This document shows, one piece after another, positions 1 through 10,599 of a stretch of 62,628 nt of DNA (its first letter is position 1; each line of letters begins with the position of its first letter). The position numbers and the translations under genes were made by a program. The stretch covers positions 1 to 62,628 of the forward strand of contig JADNRY010000355.1 in assembly GCA_015501585.1 (NCBI GenBank), in the 5' to 3' direction. Source of the DNA: Rhodocollybia butyracea (Eukaryota > Basidiomycota > Agaricomycetes > Agaricales > Omphalotaceae). The notes below the pieces were generated by a model. The model was not told where the DNA came from, did no database searches, and worked only from the letters and a program-made list of their open reading frames with translations.

Positions 1-479
1 GCTTCAGAATATACGGCCAGAAACTCTTGGGACCCGATTTCGGTTTAATTCATCGTTGCGAAGCTGGAAGATGACTTCGTTCTTGCTTTGGATCCTAGGA
101 TGCCCGTGCAGAATGACTCGCTGTTGCTTGAGGGTCAATAGTGTCAGGTATGTGTTTACGTTTGCATTGCTATTCTTTACTTCTAGATCTTGTATATCAT
201 CGTTGGTTGTGCATGATAACCAACTTGTTTTCGTCGTGCAGCGCATCATTGGATGGTCCGCGGTGAAGAAAGTGCCGCTGTGTTCGCTATGTCTGCATCA
301 ATGTAATGTACCTTCAGCTTTCACTGTGAGATTTAAAATCTAACCATCAAGATTCAAGGCAAACCGGCAACCATACAGGACTAGGAAAGATTAGAACAGA
401 TACATATGTACCGTAGGTTTCATAGGCAAGTACCGAATAACCAGTCAATACAGCGCGTCAATCAATCATTCAAGAAAGA
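1..479. other. No gene recognised (left edge)
   Basis: Only short overlapping ORFs on both strands, with no motif I recognise. The right part may be decayed 3' sequence of the kinase-like pseudogene that ends near position 480. Confidence 0.3.
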
Positions 480-2771
480 TACCATCTCCAGATCATGCTT
501 GACGCCGATAAGGCCCCAGGAACGGCACCAGCGGGACGACGGGACTTCAGACTGTGCGGTTATTTCGCCTCACCTTTGAAACCTGCCCAATCCCAGTCGA
601 CTAACATTATCTGCACACCAGCGGCAGACTATTATCCTTCCTCACCAGGGCATTTATATCACGAACATCACCAATGAACAAAACCTGCATCGTTTAACTT
701 GGTAAATTGCGGAACGCACACTTTCGCAAGTTGAGTCTATGAGAGCTGATCTTGGGTTCTTCTGGCGTAGATCCCAAAGCGTATATATCTGGTCTGATAT
801 CTCTTCCATAACAATCATGAACCATCCGTAAAATGATCGACTGCAAGGAGCTTGGCGCAAAGCCGGTGTCAAAGGCGTATGCAGAGTATCTTCGCGTAAA
901 CTTGATAAACAGTTTCGTTGACGGTGTTGAACAAGATGAGCAGTGAAAATCCTCTTAATCCTCGAAGGCCCTGTCGTATGCGAATTGATGTGTTGCACCA
1001 TCCGATGTGCAGTAAGAGTTACGAAATGGGAATTCGGGTAGTGGTCGAGAGCATCGAGAGTCGTGTAGTACTCTTTCAGGCCATGTAGGGCAACACGAAG
1101 AGCGGCCACTAGACGTGCACCAGCCTCCAGATCACGGACGTTCGATGGGTTGAATGTTAAGATGAATGGAAGCCAGCTGCTCGATGTTTGCAGAATCGGT
1201 GAAAACGCCCACAGCGAGAGTGATGTAGGACCCTATACAAATTGTTCAGAGTCATGTAAGTAAGAATAATCAGAGGCACCTCTTACCGAAATGGGTCAGC
1301 AGAACAACTGGAAAAATTAGTTTTGCGAAGGCACTCTGTTTCCTCGCTTGAGGTGAGAGCAACTCGAATCTGCTCAATCCAGTAGTACATGCCCTCTACC
1401 CATGGGTCCACTCCACTGGTAAGTTCATTTTTGACTTCCTGGTTATAGTACAGCAGCCATAAGGTGCCAACAAAGACGCCCAGGTCTCCGTCGTCATGGT
1501 ATGGCTTGCCTGTAATGAAGCGTGGCATAATGTGTTCGGGAGCTACCTCTTGCAGCAACTCGGTAAGTTCTATTCTGTCGTTCGATTTCAGAGGCAAAGA
1601 AACCCGTCAGGGCCGTCCGCAGCTCCCTAAACACACGGATATCCAGAGGAGACGGCTCGATGGTGGCTAAATCATGCTGTAGTCGACAAAGTGTCTTGTC
1701 CAGTAACGTGGGGGGAACCGCAGTCTGTCTATTATACGGACGACCATAGAGAAGAGGGACGCGTTCACTCCGCTGTTGTCTCTTGGCAACTTCCTTGAAC
1801 GCTGCCTCGGATGAAGGTGCCTTGAATGGGTTTAGTTCAAAGTACTTTTTGCGCCTTTCGTAAAACGGCAATTTGTCAAGGACATCGGCTTGAGGATAAT
1901 TCCACTTTACAGAATTGTGTCAAATATTGAAAGGTAAGTTCAACTCACTGGTAGGTTTTGAAAATAAAATACACATTTTCAAGACCCCAGGGGTAGGCTT
2001 CGTCGAATGACTGTTCCAAAATACACTCTTTGAAAGTGTCATACTCGAGAGAGTCGTACTCTTCAGGTGTCCTCGGCGATTTGAAAGTTTCATTAGAGTT
2101 GTACCTGGTTAGTTGTTTATAGAACGAATTTGGTAGCTAACTTACCTCGAAAAGCTCTCCAGACCGATCAGGTGGCAGTAACGAGAGCAGTGTAGGTCTA
2201 ACGACTAGGAGGTTATAGTACCGTTTAGCTCCGGTATCAACGATCGTAGCAAGTGGAGTCCCGCGGACTATAAGGTGAAGCTCATTTTCTTGAAAGGCGG
2301 GAAAAAGATCGATAAGAGTGGTGGCAGGTGTCGTAGGCAGAGAAGGAAAATCTGAGGGATCGAATGAGATAAGACGTTGGCGCAGCGAGCTAGCAGTCTC
2401 GTTGGCCTCCAGAGTAATAAGCCTGCCTGGAACCTGATAGTAAAGTTATACATTTGCTTCCAAGATTGAGGTGGTTGCGTTACCGTGTAACAACCAATCG
2501 TCTCAGCATCGGCTTTATTCAAACGATTTAGAACGGCATGTATAGTCGTAGTCGGAGAAAATTGAAGATTACGAAGGGAACTGAGTTCAACAAAGAAAAC
2601 ATTGAGCCACAAGGAGTCGGTCATCGCACCGGTGCGTCCGGAAAATCGGAAAACCGGGTCCCAATTAGGAACAGTCGGGTCGGCATCACGTGCAATTGAA
2701 AAATATTTTTCTTTCGAAATCCGAAATGGGACCACATCGGTTATACTACCACTACCACTGCGTACCAACAT
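480..2771 (-). pseudogene. Frameshifted fungal kinase-like protein with degenerate catalytic motifs
   Basis: Reading the minus strand, coding-looking segments continue across apparent introns, for example at about 2485-2430 and 1283-1229. The first segment starts at 2771, but a Met at 2624 (MTDSLWLNVFF) may be the true start. The N-terminal half is an unrecognised domain, possibly a Crinkler-type header, and I am not sure of that. The C-terminal third has a kinase-like lobe: FYGWFMIVMEEIS, WDLRQKNPRSALID, then VHGDVRD (catalytic-loop position) near 670 and VDWDWAG (metal-binding loop position) near 600. The frame breaks at about 1595 (one extra base in SEIERQ/IELTELL), again around 1140 and 900, and by one base inside VHGDVRD. 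The gene is therefore dead in this assembly unless these are sequencing errors. The family assignment rests on motif order only. Confidence 0.6.
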
Positions 2772-3017
2772 ACATTGCGATAGCAGTGCACTCCATTATC
2801 CCGTCTCCAGCAACAAAGGGTATCCTATGAAATCAAACGCTCAGCAGTTCTAGGCGTTACTCAGCAGCCGACGTCGTTCTTGTTTCATTGTTTCATTGTT
2901 CCATTGTCTCACTAATGAAAAGGGGTGATCGTTCCTCCGACGCGTCTAAAACAGTCGGCGCCCGTGGTCCAAGTCAAAGATAAAAGTATTTACAAAAATT
3001 TAGTTTCACCTCTCAAC

Positions 3018-3314
3018 ATGGCGCTCACCTCAGGTTCTGACCCTCCCGTTCAAGGACGTCGGCAACCACGACGACGAAGAAAACGACGCTCTCGAAATAA
3101 CTCTGGGAGCAGCTCTGATAATCAACGACGAGGAGATGTTCAAAAGACTAGTGCTCACGAAGTCGAGAACAACATGAATCAGGCTGAAAGATCAGCCATT
3201 TCTCAGACAAAAGGCAAAGACAGCGCACTGGCCCTCAGAATGGACTTGAACCTTGATGTCGATGTCGACATAAAAGCAAAAGTCCAGGGCGATCTAACTC
3301 TAACAGTGCTGTAA
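3018..3314 (+). CDS. Small basic protein with DLNLDV...GDLTL C-terminus
   Basis: This is an unspliced 98-aa ORF. The Met at 3018 is preferred over the in-frame Met at 2925 because it opens the composition-biased domain. Residues about 10-30 are highly basic (QPRRRRKRRSR), the middle is Ser/Asn/Gln-rich and probably disordered, and the last 25 residues read MDLNLDVDVDIKAKVQGDLT followed by LTVL. Alternating hydrophobic tails of this kind recur in small basidiomycete proteins of unknown function; that is my recollection, not a search result. The basic stretch could direct the protein to the nucleus or bind nucleic acid (inference). It lies head-to-head with the kinase-like pseudogene, about 250 bp from that gene's first possible start. 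It shows no frame damage, unlike its neighbours. Confidence 0.6.
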   Translation: MALTSGSDPPVQGRRQPRRRRKRRSRNNSGSSSDNQRRGDVQKTSAHEVENNMNQAERSAISQTKGKDSALALRMDLNLDVDVDIKAKVQGDLTLTVL

Positions 3315-3521
3315 TTGTTCGTTCATTATGTCAAGTGTTTTTTCTGAAACCATTGTCAGTCGCTAAATGAGACTAGAGGTACGAGCAGTTTGGGACAAGC
3401 CTTTCCGCATTTTGTACTGACTGAAACCAAGTGCTGACTATGCCCTACAGGTGTTACAACATCGAGCTGCATTGATGCCGTTGTGGGTTTCTGTGAAATT
3501 TGGAATAGACTGGTGTATTCT

Positions 3522-4410
3522 CTACTCGTTATCCGATTTATTTCTGGCCCAACTCTGTAGAATTGGCCTACCCTTGGCGGAATCGTTTACACGCTGACGA
3601 TCCATACGGATATTTGTGTATAGACTGTAGAATACTAATTCTTCATGCAACCTGCTCTGCATAGCATGCAGCTTTTGCCTCTTTTTCCTCGCACTCTTAC
3701 TCACCTCTTTCCCTATCTGGAAGCGGGAGCACAGCTTCATCCCAGGAGCCAAATGCGCCTTCCTCGGCGGAGGTTTTAACATCTCCATAGGGGAAGAACG
3801 TTCCTTGTTTAAATTTTCTAGACGTCCAGACGTTTCCACCTTCACTGCTTCCTTCTTCGCCTGTTCCTCTCCAGCAATGGCGCGCTTCTCGTCGTCCCGA
3901 ATTTTCATTAATTCTGCAGGAGGAGCAAGTTTGACGAGTGCTTTACCGTCTAACACGCATTTAGCAATCAGTTTTGAGATTGAATGTAAAGAAATCTTCT
4001 TGGTCGTCGAGGGCCGCTCCCAATGGTATCAATTTTTCGCTTCTTACCTTGTCGCAAAGAACAAGATGTCTTTCAAAGCGGTACCATTGCGGAACGCAGA
4101 AATACGGCATGAGTTATTTCCTCGATAATTACAGAATCGTCGGCCAAGGAAATGAAAAAGAGTTACATTGACGCCAACATCGTACTAACTTCCGGACCAC
4201 CCAATCTCGCGACATTTCTAGCATCTTGGTGAGCCATGGTGCTATGTTCTTGACGACGCCGGTCGCGGCCGGTGTTAACAGCCTTCTCATGTACTTATGC
4301 GTTTGTTCGAGGTTAAGCAAGGTGTCGAGTGCTTCAAGAGTGTTCAAAGAGTCACAGAGGGCGATGCGGAAGGCGTGTTGAGTGTGGTTAAATCTGTAAT
4401 GGCGGAACAT
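3522..4410 (-). pseudogene. Cysteinyl-tRNA synthetase, C-terminal fragment
   Basis: Minus-strand segments in three frames align in order with the C-terminal half of eukaryotic cysteinyl-tRNA synthetase. They are: AFRIALCDSLNTLEALDTL with KNIAPWLTKMLEM (4410-4190); then KLIPLGAALDDQED (about 4020); then KALVKLAPPAELMKIRDDEK, a Lys/Glu-rich stretch and ELSK-like KEVSKSARKKRQKLHAMQSRLHEE (3956-3650, split by small frame changes). The Rossmann-fold catalytic domain with HIGH and KMSKS is absent, so it could not charge tRNA. Several stops and shifts separate the pieces. Two further pieces of the same gene occur at 8712-9291 and 32890-33115, all on the minus strand, so this is duplicated debris rather than the housekeeping copy. 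Confidence 0.7.
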
Positions 4411-5970
4411 TAGTATTTTCGGGGGAAAGAGAACCTCAATGGCTCAAACCGCGTACTGATTCCCTCTCCACAGCTTGTGTATGGTGATATCAGTCCGATG
4501 TCAACATAGCCCTTGATTCACAAGAGCTTTCACATTGAGCGTGGTCATCCAGCACTTCTCCGGCTACTTATAAGCGATTCCGTTCCATAATTATGAAGAA
4601 AGGCGAGCAGTGCATTTGGTTTGAAACCGGTACATAGGATATTGTCCAGGCAGGTGCCTAGAAACTCAGATACCAAGAAACTGCGAGTGATACCATCTCG
4701 TCTAAGTAGTATCCTTATTGTTCTAACATAAAGCAGAATAGTTCGGTGTTCGATCCTTGTCTGTGTACCAATGGTTACCTGGAATTGAAACCAGAATAGA
4801 TCAAAATGATGCTTGATGATGGGGTGAAACAGGGTGAAACCGAAAGCAAGTGGCCATGGGAACTAGAATTTGCCCTTGCAGCCTGAGGGTGATTACACTA
4901 TCAAAAATCATCGCTCGAAATTGATTTCGGAGTAGATGGATTCAAGTTTCGATGGGATAGTTTCAGTCCAAACAATGTGATAAATCTCTTTCTTGATTGT
5001 AGAATTTAACTGTGTAATGGGTAGTGCCAAAGCAGAGAATATCACCCCTCCCCCCTCCTTCACACGATCTAATCATCTTCGCAAGTCTTCCAGAGGCTGT
5101 AGTACTTGTAGTACACTGCAGTACTTAGCCAAAACGTGGCTTTGAAGGACCGAAAAATAAACGAGAGGCCTGAGGCGGTGGATGGACGTTTATGCTTGTA
5201 TGATGTACTGGAAGTGGACTCAATTTAAGTACCTAGGGACTAAGTATGTACAATGTACATCCGGACGTTTCTTTATGGAATCACAGCTGAGCGCGGTGTC
5301 TGTGCCGTGTATCTATCTATCTACTATTGTGTTTCGTGCCTCTGTGGAAACTTGTTCAGGATTGCATAGCCACCGGCACTTCCGGCACCTGCGATCAGTA
5401 CGCATTCTTTCCTTGTTCTTTGAATCTTTCTCTCCCTCTCTCTGTCATCAATCCCAGTGACTTATTCGTCCCACGTCCGCGTCAACCCTCAAGGCCTCAA
5501 CGTTAACCAACGTCAACGTCAACTCTCCTCAAATTCGGTCTCTGTTTTTTTCTTTCTAGTGGGACTCGGGAGAACTGCCTGTCTTTCGTTTAATTCATCT
5601 TCTATATTACGCTAACAAAACTTATGGTAGTATACCGGATATCTTGTTGTAAACTTTGCACCATAACTACAGAGAATCTTACTAAGGTGTTCTTGACATT
5701 GGACTAGCGGCACAACTTGTCCTCACCGCCATGTCTTGCTTACCCGATCATGATCGTAGTCAAGCAATCATGCATCATGCTTGACCGTCAATGCACATCC
5801 CAGAGATCATTTTACACAGTCATCGTTTACCTTCGAACCCGGAAGCTCATGAGTAGACTTGCACCACCTTCGTAGGGTTAAGGGGGAGTTTGTGATGGAT
5901 AAGAGACCCGCATTCGTCACCCGGAATCGGTATTTCTCCCTATTCGTTCTTTCTGCTTTTCCCCCTGAAC
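4411..5970. other. Intergenic; leader of bHLH copy 1 at its right end
   Basis: No convincing ORF. The last ~110 bases match the leaders of the other bHLH copies, with a stretch like GTGATGGATAAGAGACC and then a pyrimidine-rich run (TATTCGTTCTTTCT) ending a few bases before the ATG. A T/C-rich leader is typical of fungal promoters. Nothing recognised at 4411-5850. Confidence 0.4.
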
Positions 5971-6972
5971 ATGTCTTTTGACTTCAATCCCTTCGATCCC
6001 AACCTCTCGCACTCTTCCTTTACGCCGCCGCCGCACTTGCCCTTGGACAACTCGATTTACCCTCAGCACCCGGCGAATCCCCCATCTCTGCCCGACTACT
6101 CTTTGTTGTCAGGCCGTATGTATCTCCGTACATCCAGCTGCTTGCATCTTAATCACACTTCATCTAGTTTCCAACACCTCGAGATCACCGACGCCTTTCC
6201 ACTACGTGCCTCACTCAAGTTCGGCAGATCACCGCTATACTGTAGCTGCACCCCTGCCTTCCCGTCATCATCCTCACCTTGAGAATGCTGTGATCTCTCA
6301 CCCCACATCGGCTGATACGCTTCCTGATGGACCGCATTCCGGCAGACACAACTTTGGTTTCAATCCGTCGCCATCGCCGTCCATACCCAATGCTACTACT
6401 ACCGGACACAGGTCAAATCGCTTTACTGCTACCGCGCGCGCCAGCCCGCCTACTGCTTATAAGAGCCCAAACGGCAAGACTAGTGATGCCGACTCGGACG
6501 AAGGCGAGGAAGAAGAGGACATGCAGTCTGCTGGAAGTGTGGACCCGTAAGTTCATTTTCATATCTTCTTTCTGTACACTAATTCTCACTCATCATGAGT
6601 ATTCTCCAAGAGGCTTTTCGTAGGAGACGGGTTACGTCTGACCAGAAGCGTCGTGATGACTTGAGAGATCGCTTCACGTATCTAAAGTCTGTGCTGCCAC
6701 CAATCAACCCGAAGTTTGAGAGCAAGGTGAAGGCAGTAGACCGTGGTACGCACGTCTTATGATCTTGGTCGCTCGTTGTGACATCCATTGATGATGCTCT
6801 TTCTTCCCCAGCTGCTAGGCATATCAAGCGACTCGAAGGCAAACTCGAGACAGCTAAGAACGAGATCAGGCAGCTCGAAGCCAAACTCGAGACAGCTAAC
6901 GACGAGTTGAACACCTACAGGCTTCGTGATGCCAATGAAGCTCATGTTTGGGACAACCTCAGCAGCTATTGA
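5971..6972 (+). CDS. bHLH transcription-factor-like protein, array copy 1
   Basis: Exons 5971-6115, 6168-6546, 6600-6745 and 6812-6972 join into an open 276-aa frame with introns of phase 1, 2 and 1. Residues 1-48 start MSFDFNPFDPNLSHSSF. Exon 2 encodes a long Ser/Pro/Thr/Asn-rich, probably disordered region ending in an acidic patch (DSDEGEEEEDMQSAGSVDP). Exon 3 holds the basic region and helix 1 (RRRRVTSDQKRRDDLRDRF, then LKSVLP), and exon 4 holds helix 2 plus a leucine-zipper-like coiled coil with two RLE/QLE..KLETA heptad blocks. This order matches Agaricomycete bHLH proteins, which bind DNA as dimers in the nucleus. In the basic region the usual Glu-9 position is Asp and Arg-10 is Gln, so E-box recognition may differ. 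It is the leftmost of nine copies and has no TM-gene partner upstream. Confidence 0.85.
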
Positions 6973-8139
6973 TGCTGTGATTGCGCCTCTCGCGAAAATT
7001 CGGAAAATCAGTGTTGAGGCCTTTCTCCCAAAACAGATCAACGAGTTCTAATCACCTCCCCGATTCTAGGTAGGTGACACTGCTATCGCTTTCTATCCTG
7101 CTATACTACGCTTTTAACACTCATCCTCTTTGATGCCACAATCATCTGTAATACAACTCTTCATCACACAACTATTTATCACACTATTTATCACACACTA
7201 TTTATCGCACTATTTATCACACGACTATCATCTACGACCCGACTGCGACATGATAGTTTACGCCCCATCCGTTGCTGAATGGAAGCCTACCACCTGTATC
7301 GATAACTTGTTATGTTTGCTCACTTCCTTGTTTTTATTTATTTATTACCGTTACTTTCCTCCGAACTATCCTGATTTACACAAGATTGGACTCACTAGAT
7401 ACTATATACACATAACTTATGGTAGCGGACTACATCATATAATCTTTAGCTTTTGTGTAGCAGCAGCTAGCTTACTGTATTAACTTGTGGGCTCGAAAGT
7501 AGTAACCTTCGTGTCCTAGGTATGTCCGTTCATAGTTTTACAAATTATAAATTACTATTGACCTTATTGACCTTCGTGTCCCAGTACTGCATACCTACCT
7601 CACCACTGGTGGCAGTGGATGGTTGATGGCAGGCGGCGCGTGCTTGGCCTTAAGGTTAGTACTTAAATTTTTTCTTCCGAACTTTTTCATCCTTGTCCTG
7701 TACAACCTCCATATGCACGCTCGTACCGCTTTATCGTGGATTGTGCGTCGCGCGCGTTATGTTTTCTTTTCTTTGTCGCCTTCTTCCCGAGGTCGACGGT
7801 CGATTTTTTGGCACAGGGATATTCTGGCACAGGGATTGTTCTTAACTTCTTGCTACGCGGAAACCGCATCTTATTGTCCTTATTTATCATCCTTGTCATT
7901 TATGAACCTGTCCTGTATATGGCGTCTATCTTTGGCCCTCACTGCTCATACTGATTTTTGTATCAATATAGATCACCGCCTGGATATCGGTACTGTCGGG
8001 ACTCGGTATTGTACTATAGCGTTACCGTAAGGACCTATTCCGCCGATTTTACTCATGGCTGTATCCGTACAGCTTGTAGATCTCATTCAGAGCCTGAAAC
8101 TCAAAATTTTCAATAGTAGCGTATGATAATCACAAAGGC
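6973..8139. other. Downstream tail of bHLH copy 1
   Basis: Positions about 7100-7520 are A/T-rich spacer. From about 7590 to 8140 this is the conserved block that follows most array copies. Landmarks are GTTGATGGCAG, the ACAACCTCCATA..GCACGCTCGTA segment, a TTGTGGATCGTGC-like segment (here ATCGTGGATTGTGCG) and TTGTTCTTAACTTCTTGCTACGC. ORFs in it are not conserved between copies, so I treat it as non-coding or a dead exon. Confidence 0.5.
7143..7225. repeat. Short tandem repeat, ACTATTTATCAC-like
   Basis: About five imperfect units of CACTATTTATCA follow each other directly in the spacer downstream of bHLH copy 1. Similar ACACGACTATC-type units appear more sparsely after copies 2, 3 and 5. 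Confidence 0.6.
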
Positions 8140-8710
8140 AAAGTGGCGGTGGCATGCAACATGAATTTACAGTACTTTCAAGGTATCGACCAAGCTATCA
8201 AAATGCCTGAACGCTTGAACCTCGTCATCCCCTGGCCCTCCAACACGAGACAGTTTCCCTCCCTTGTCGAGCCATTGCGGCTCCAGTGGTCTTCCGAAAC
8301 CTCCTTTACCCACTGTCACTACCCTTATGCATTTCTGCTAATGCCCATTCTGGTCCCCGATCTCCGTCTTGCCTTTGCCCTCCTCCTCGCTCTCGCTGTT
8401 GCATATAAACTAGTCTACACATTGCCTGGAAATAATTTCCCTTCCACCGTAGCCCGCCGCCCCGCCGTCGCTCTTGTCACTAGAAGAAGCGACGATACGT
8501 TCTGTCTCGATCGATATTGAGTGATGTGGAAAGGATGTATTTGGCGATAGATTGCGGCTGCAAGTTCCGACTCATGGAGCGAGCTGACGCTGATGGAGGA
8601 GAGTACTTATGCCTCCACAACCTTGGACCAATACTGGATGACCGTTACACACTACCACACAGTCTGGGATGATATCACCGCAAAGGCTTTCAACTCTTAT
8701 CTTCAATAGT
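8140..8710 (-). pseudogene. Decayed 3' fragment of the ANL (AMP-binding) gene
   Basis: The sequence aligns base for base, with gaps, to the 3' part of the ANL gene at about 50540-51075. Shared landmarks on the + strand are CAAGCTATCAAAATGCC, TTGCCTGAAAATAA-like, GGGCTGACGCTGGAATGA-like, ACTACCACACAGTCTG and GATGATATCACCGCAAAGGC. No frame is preserved and the catalytic core is missing. It lies directly after the bHLH copy 1 tail, the same order as at the intact ANL gene after copy 9, so it belongs to the duplicated unit. Confidence 0.65.
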
Positions 8711-8711
8711 G

Positions 8712-9291
8712 CTAGTAAGGCAGAATTGTAAGCGCAACGTTCAGCCAAGAAGATGAAAAGAAGTACATCGACACCAGCACCGTCCTCACTGACTTCCTGA
8801 CCCCACCCAATCTCGCTACTCTCCCAGTCTGAACATTCTTAACACCTTGCCGACCCATCGTGCTATGTTCCCGACAACATTTGGTGTTAACAGCTCTTAC
8901 CGCGTGCGTTGTTTCTTCGCGAGACGAGGTTGCGCAAGGTGTCGAGTGCTTCAGGAGTGTCACAAATTCACTCTTCGCAGCTTTATACACGGTGATATCC
9001 GTCCGATGTCAAAATACTGTAGCGTTCTTGATTGACATAGTTTTTCACATGGAAATTTTCTTAATAAACGAATCTCAACACTGGCATTATCCATATATGA
9101 GTGACAAGACATACATTGAGTGTGGTCTCCAAGTTTCCGATCACCTCTCCAGCCATAAGCGATTTTGAGACTTTGTGTTCCAGTAATTGTGTGAAGAAGG
9201 CGAGTCGTATTTGGTGAGCAGTGTATTTTTGCAGAATTTCCTGAACATACGGATGAGCATCATGTACGACAGTGTCCGTTGTTGTGCTCAT
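8712..9291 (-). pseudogene. Cysteinyl-tRNA synthetase fragment 2
   Basis: The minus strand from 9291 reads a stretch ending LQKYTAHQIRLAFFTQLLEH followed by SLMAGEV.GNLETTLN, which matches the region just after the CysRS catalytic core. After a frame change come LDTLRNLVSR and RWVGKVLRMFRLGE, and finally a segment close to 4130-4200 of the first CysRS fragment (CCAAGAAGATGAAAAGAAGTACAT versus the related bases there). It is broken by stops and missing pieces and is not functional. It directly abuts the ANL fragment at 8140-8710. Confidence 0.65.
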
Positions 9292-9822
9292 GAATGAAAT
9301 TCTTTAGTGACTTGCAGGTGTCCAGTATGAACAAATTAATTCACCCATACTTGGCAGTCATGGTACGTCTGCGCGAAGGAGTTAGCTCGTACAAAGGCCT
9401 GTAAAATAGTACATACTTCCAACTGAGTGCATAACATAATTGCTGTTAGCCTTGGTTTCTTGCTGAAATTAATTGCGATGGTATAGCATCGTACCGAGCG
9501 TGTCCCATATGCGAAGGATTATAAAAACAGTTGGATCACAGCTGTACCCCGGCTGTACCATTCTACAAAACGTCCAGATTTACGAACGAATTCTACGGAC
9601 TGGGCACATCGGCCTACCCAAACACTTTCATCGGATCTGGGTCTATTTTTTCCCCACTGCCACAGGAACGAACAAGAGAGTTCGCCAGATGTCCAGCATA
9701 CTTGAGGGAAGCTTTTCGTCTACAGATGGAGCTGGGCAGGGATGCGCTCTCCTTGAAAGCACTTGAAAAAAGCATGAAAGCACTTCTCAGATATGTTGGG
9801 CAGACAAGACACCTGGGGGAGG
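9292..9822. other. Duplicated gene debris
   Basis: Positions about 9475-9680 resemble 36750-36970 (shared AAACAGTTGG..CACAG and ACGAATTCTACGG-like bases). Both contain a minus-strand remnant reading CDPTVF..LRIWDTLGT in this copy. I do not recognise the protein. The segment ends at the telomere-type tract. Confidence 0.4.
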
Positions 9823-9855
9823 GGTTAGGGGTTAGGGTTAGGGTTAGGGTTAGGG
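9823..9855 (+). repeat. Interstitial telomere-type repeat (TTAGGG)n
   Basis: About five consecutive TTAGGG units, the first with one extra G, are preceded by a G-rich run (CTGGGGGAGGG). TTAGGG is the usual fungal telomere repeat. The tract is internal, with more than 50 kb to its right, so it marks a former chromosome end, a telomerase-healed break or a duplicated subtelomere junction. Confidence 0.9.
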
Positions 9856-9918
9856 TATGTTACTCATCATGAAACAGATGAGGACGACTGATCGACACTT
9901 TGTAGACGGCACATAGAA

Positions 9919-10512
9919 TTCCAAGTCTAGCCCAAGTCTAGACTCAAGTCTCAAGTCTAATCAGACTTGACATCACTCAAGTCTCGAGCCATCACTCAAG
10001 TCTAATGTATTGATCAATGTAAATACTGTCATTTACATCAATCATTTAAGTGACTGATGTGAGTTTGATTGCAGTTCGCACGGCATATAGCTGAGATACG
10101 ACTCAGGAAGACATGAATATGATACTAATGTATATCAACATATACTAGAGCTTCGATAATACTGCACACGACATTGTTCTTATAACAAATTGACATTATT
10201 GGTGTTGGACAGTGATGGCAAACAAAAACAAGTCTAAGTAAACACATCACAATGAAAATATCTTACCTATACTAGTTTAATGTTGCGCTGAGCATATACA
10301 TTGGAAAACTTCATACAAGTCTGGTCAAGTCTAGTTAGACTTGGCATTTAGCCAACTCAAGTCTAACTGACACAACTCAAGTCTACTCAAGTCTACTCAA
10401 GTCTGGCTTGAGTTAGACTCAAGTCTTGGTCAAGTCTTGGTCAAGTCTTACCCAAGTCTTACCCAAGTCTTACCCAAGTCTTGGTGAAATTGTATCTCAA
10501 GTCTTATCACGT
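9919..10512 (+). repeat. Left subterminal CAAGTCT array
   Basis: More than twenty copies of ACTCAAGTCT, CCAAGTCT or their variants are spaced irregularly, with a few in inverse orientation. A unique-looking stretch at about 10010-10310 separates two clusters. Such arrays at transposon ends usually serve as transposase-binding sites; that role is inferred here. Confidence 0.8.
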
Positions 10513-10599
10513 TATTCCCGCTACCTCTTTAGAGTAGAGGGTCTTGTGGTGCTCTTATTTTCGATCGACCTTGGTGCCTGGCCGTTAGTCATTAATTGA

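Noticed and set aside
4741..4790. tRNA-like GTTCGATCC box
   Set aside because: No matching A-box or cloverleaf could be folded around it. No tRNA or rRNA gene was found in the window.
6327..6623. Alternative-frame ORFs over bHLH exon 2 (also 14088, 34066, 41855)
   Set aside because: Their composition is Arg/Leu-rich out-of-frame translation of the Ser-rich linker. The spliced frame explains the sequence better.
7130..7230. CRISPR-like short repeats
   Set aside because: Units are about 12 bp, directly adjacent and without spacers, in a eukaryotic context. They are simple tandem repeats.
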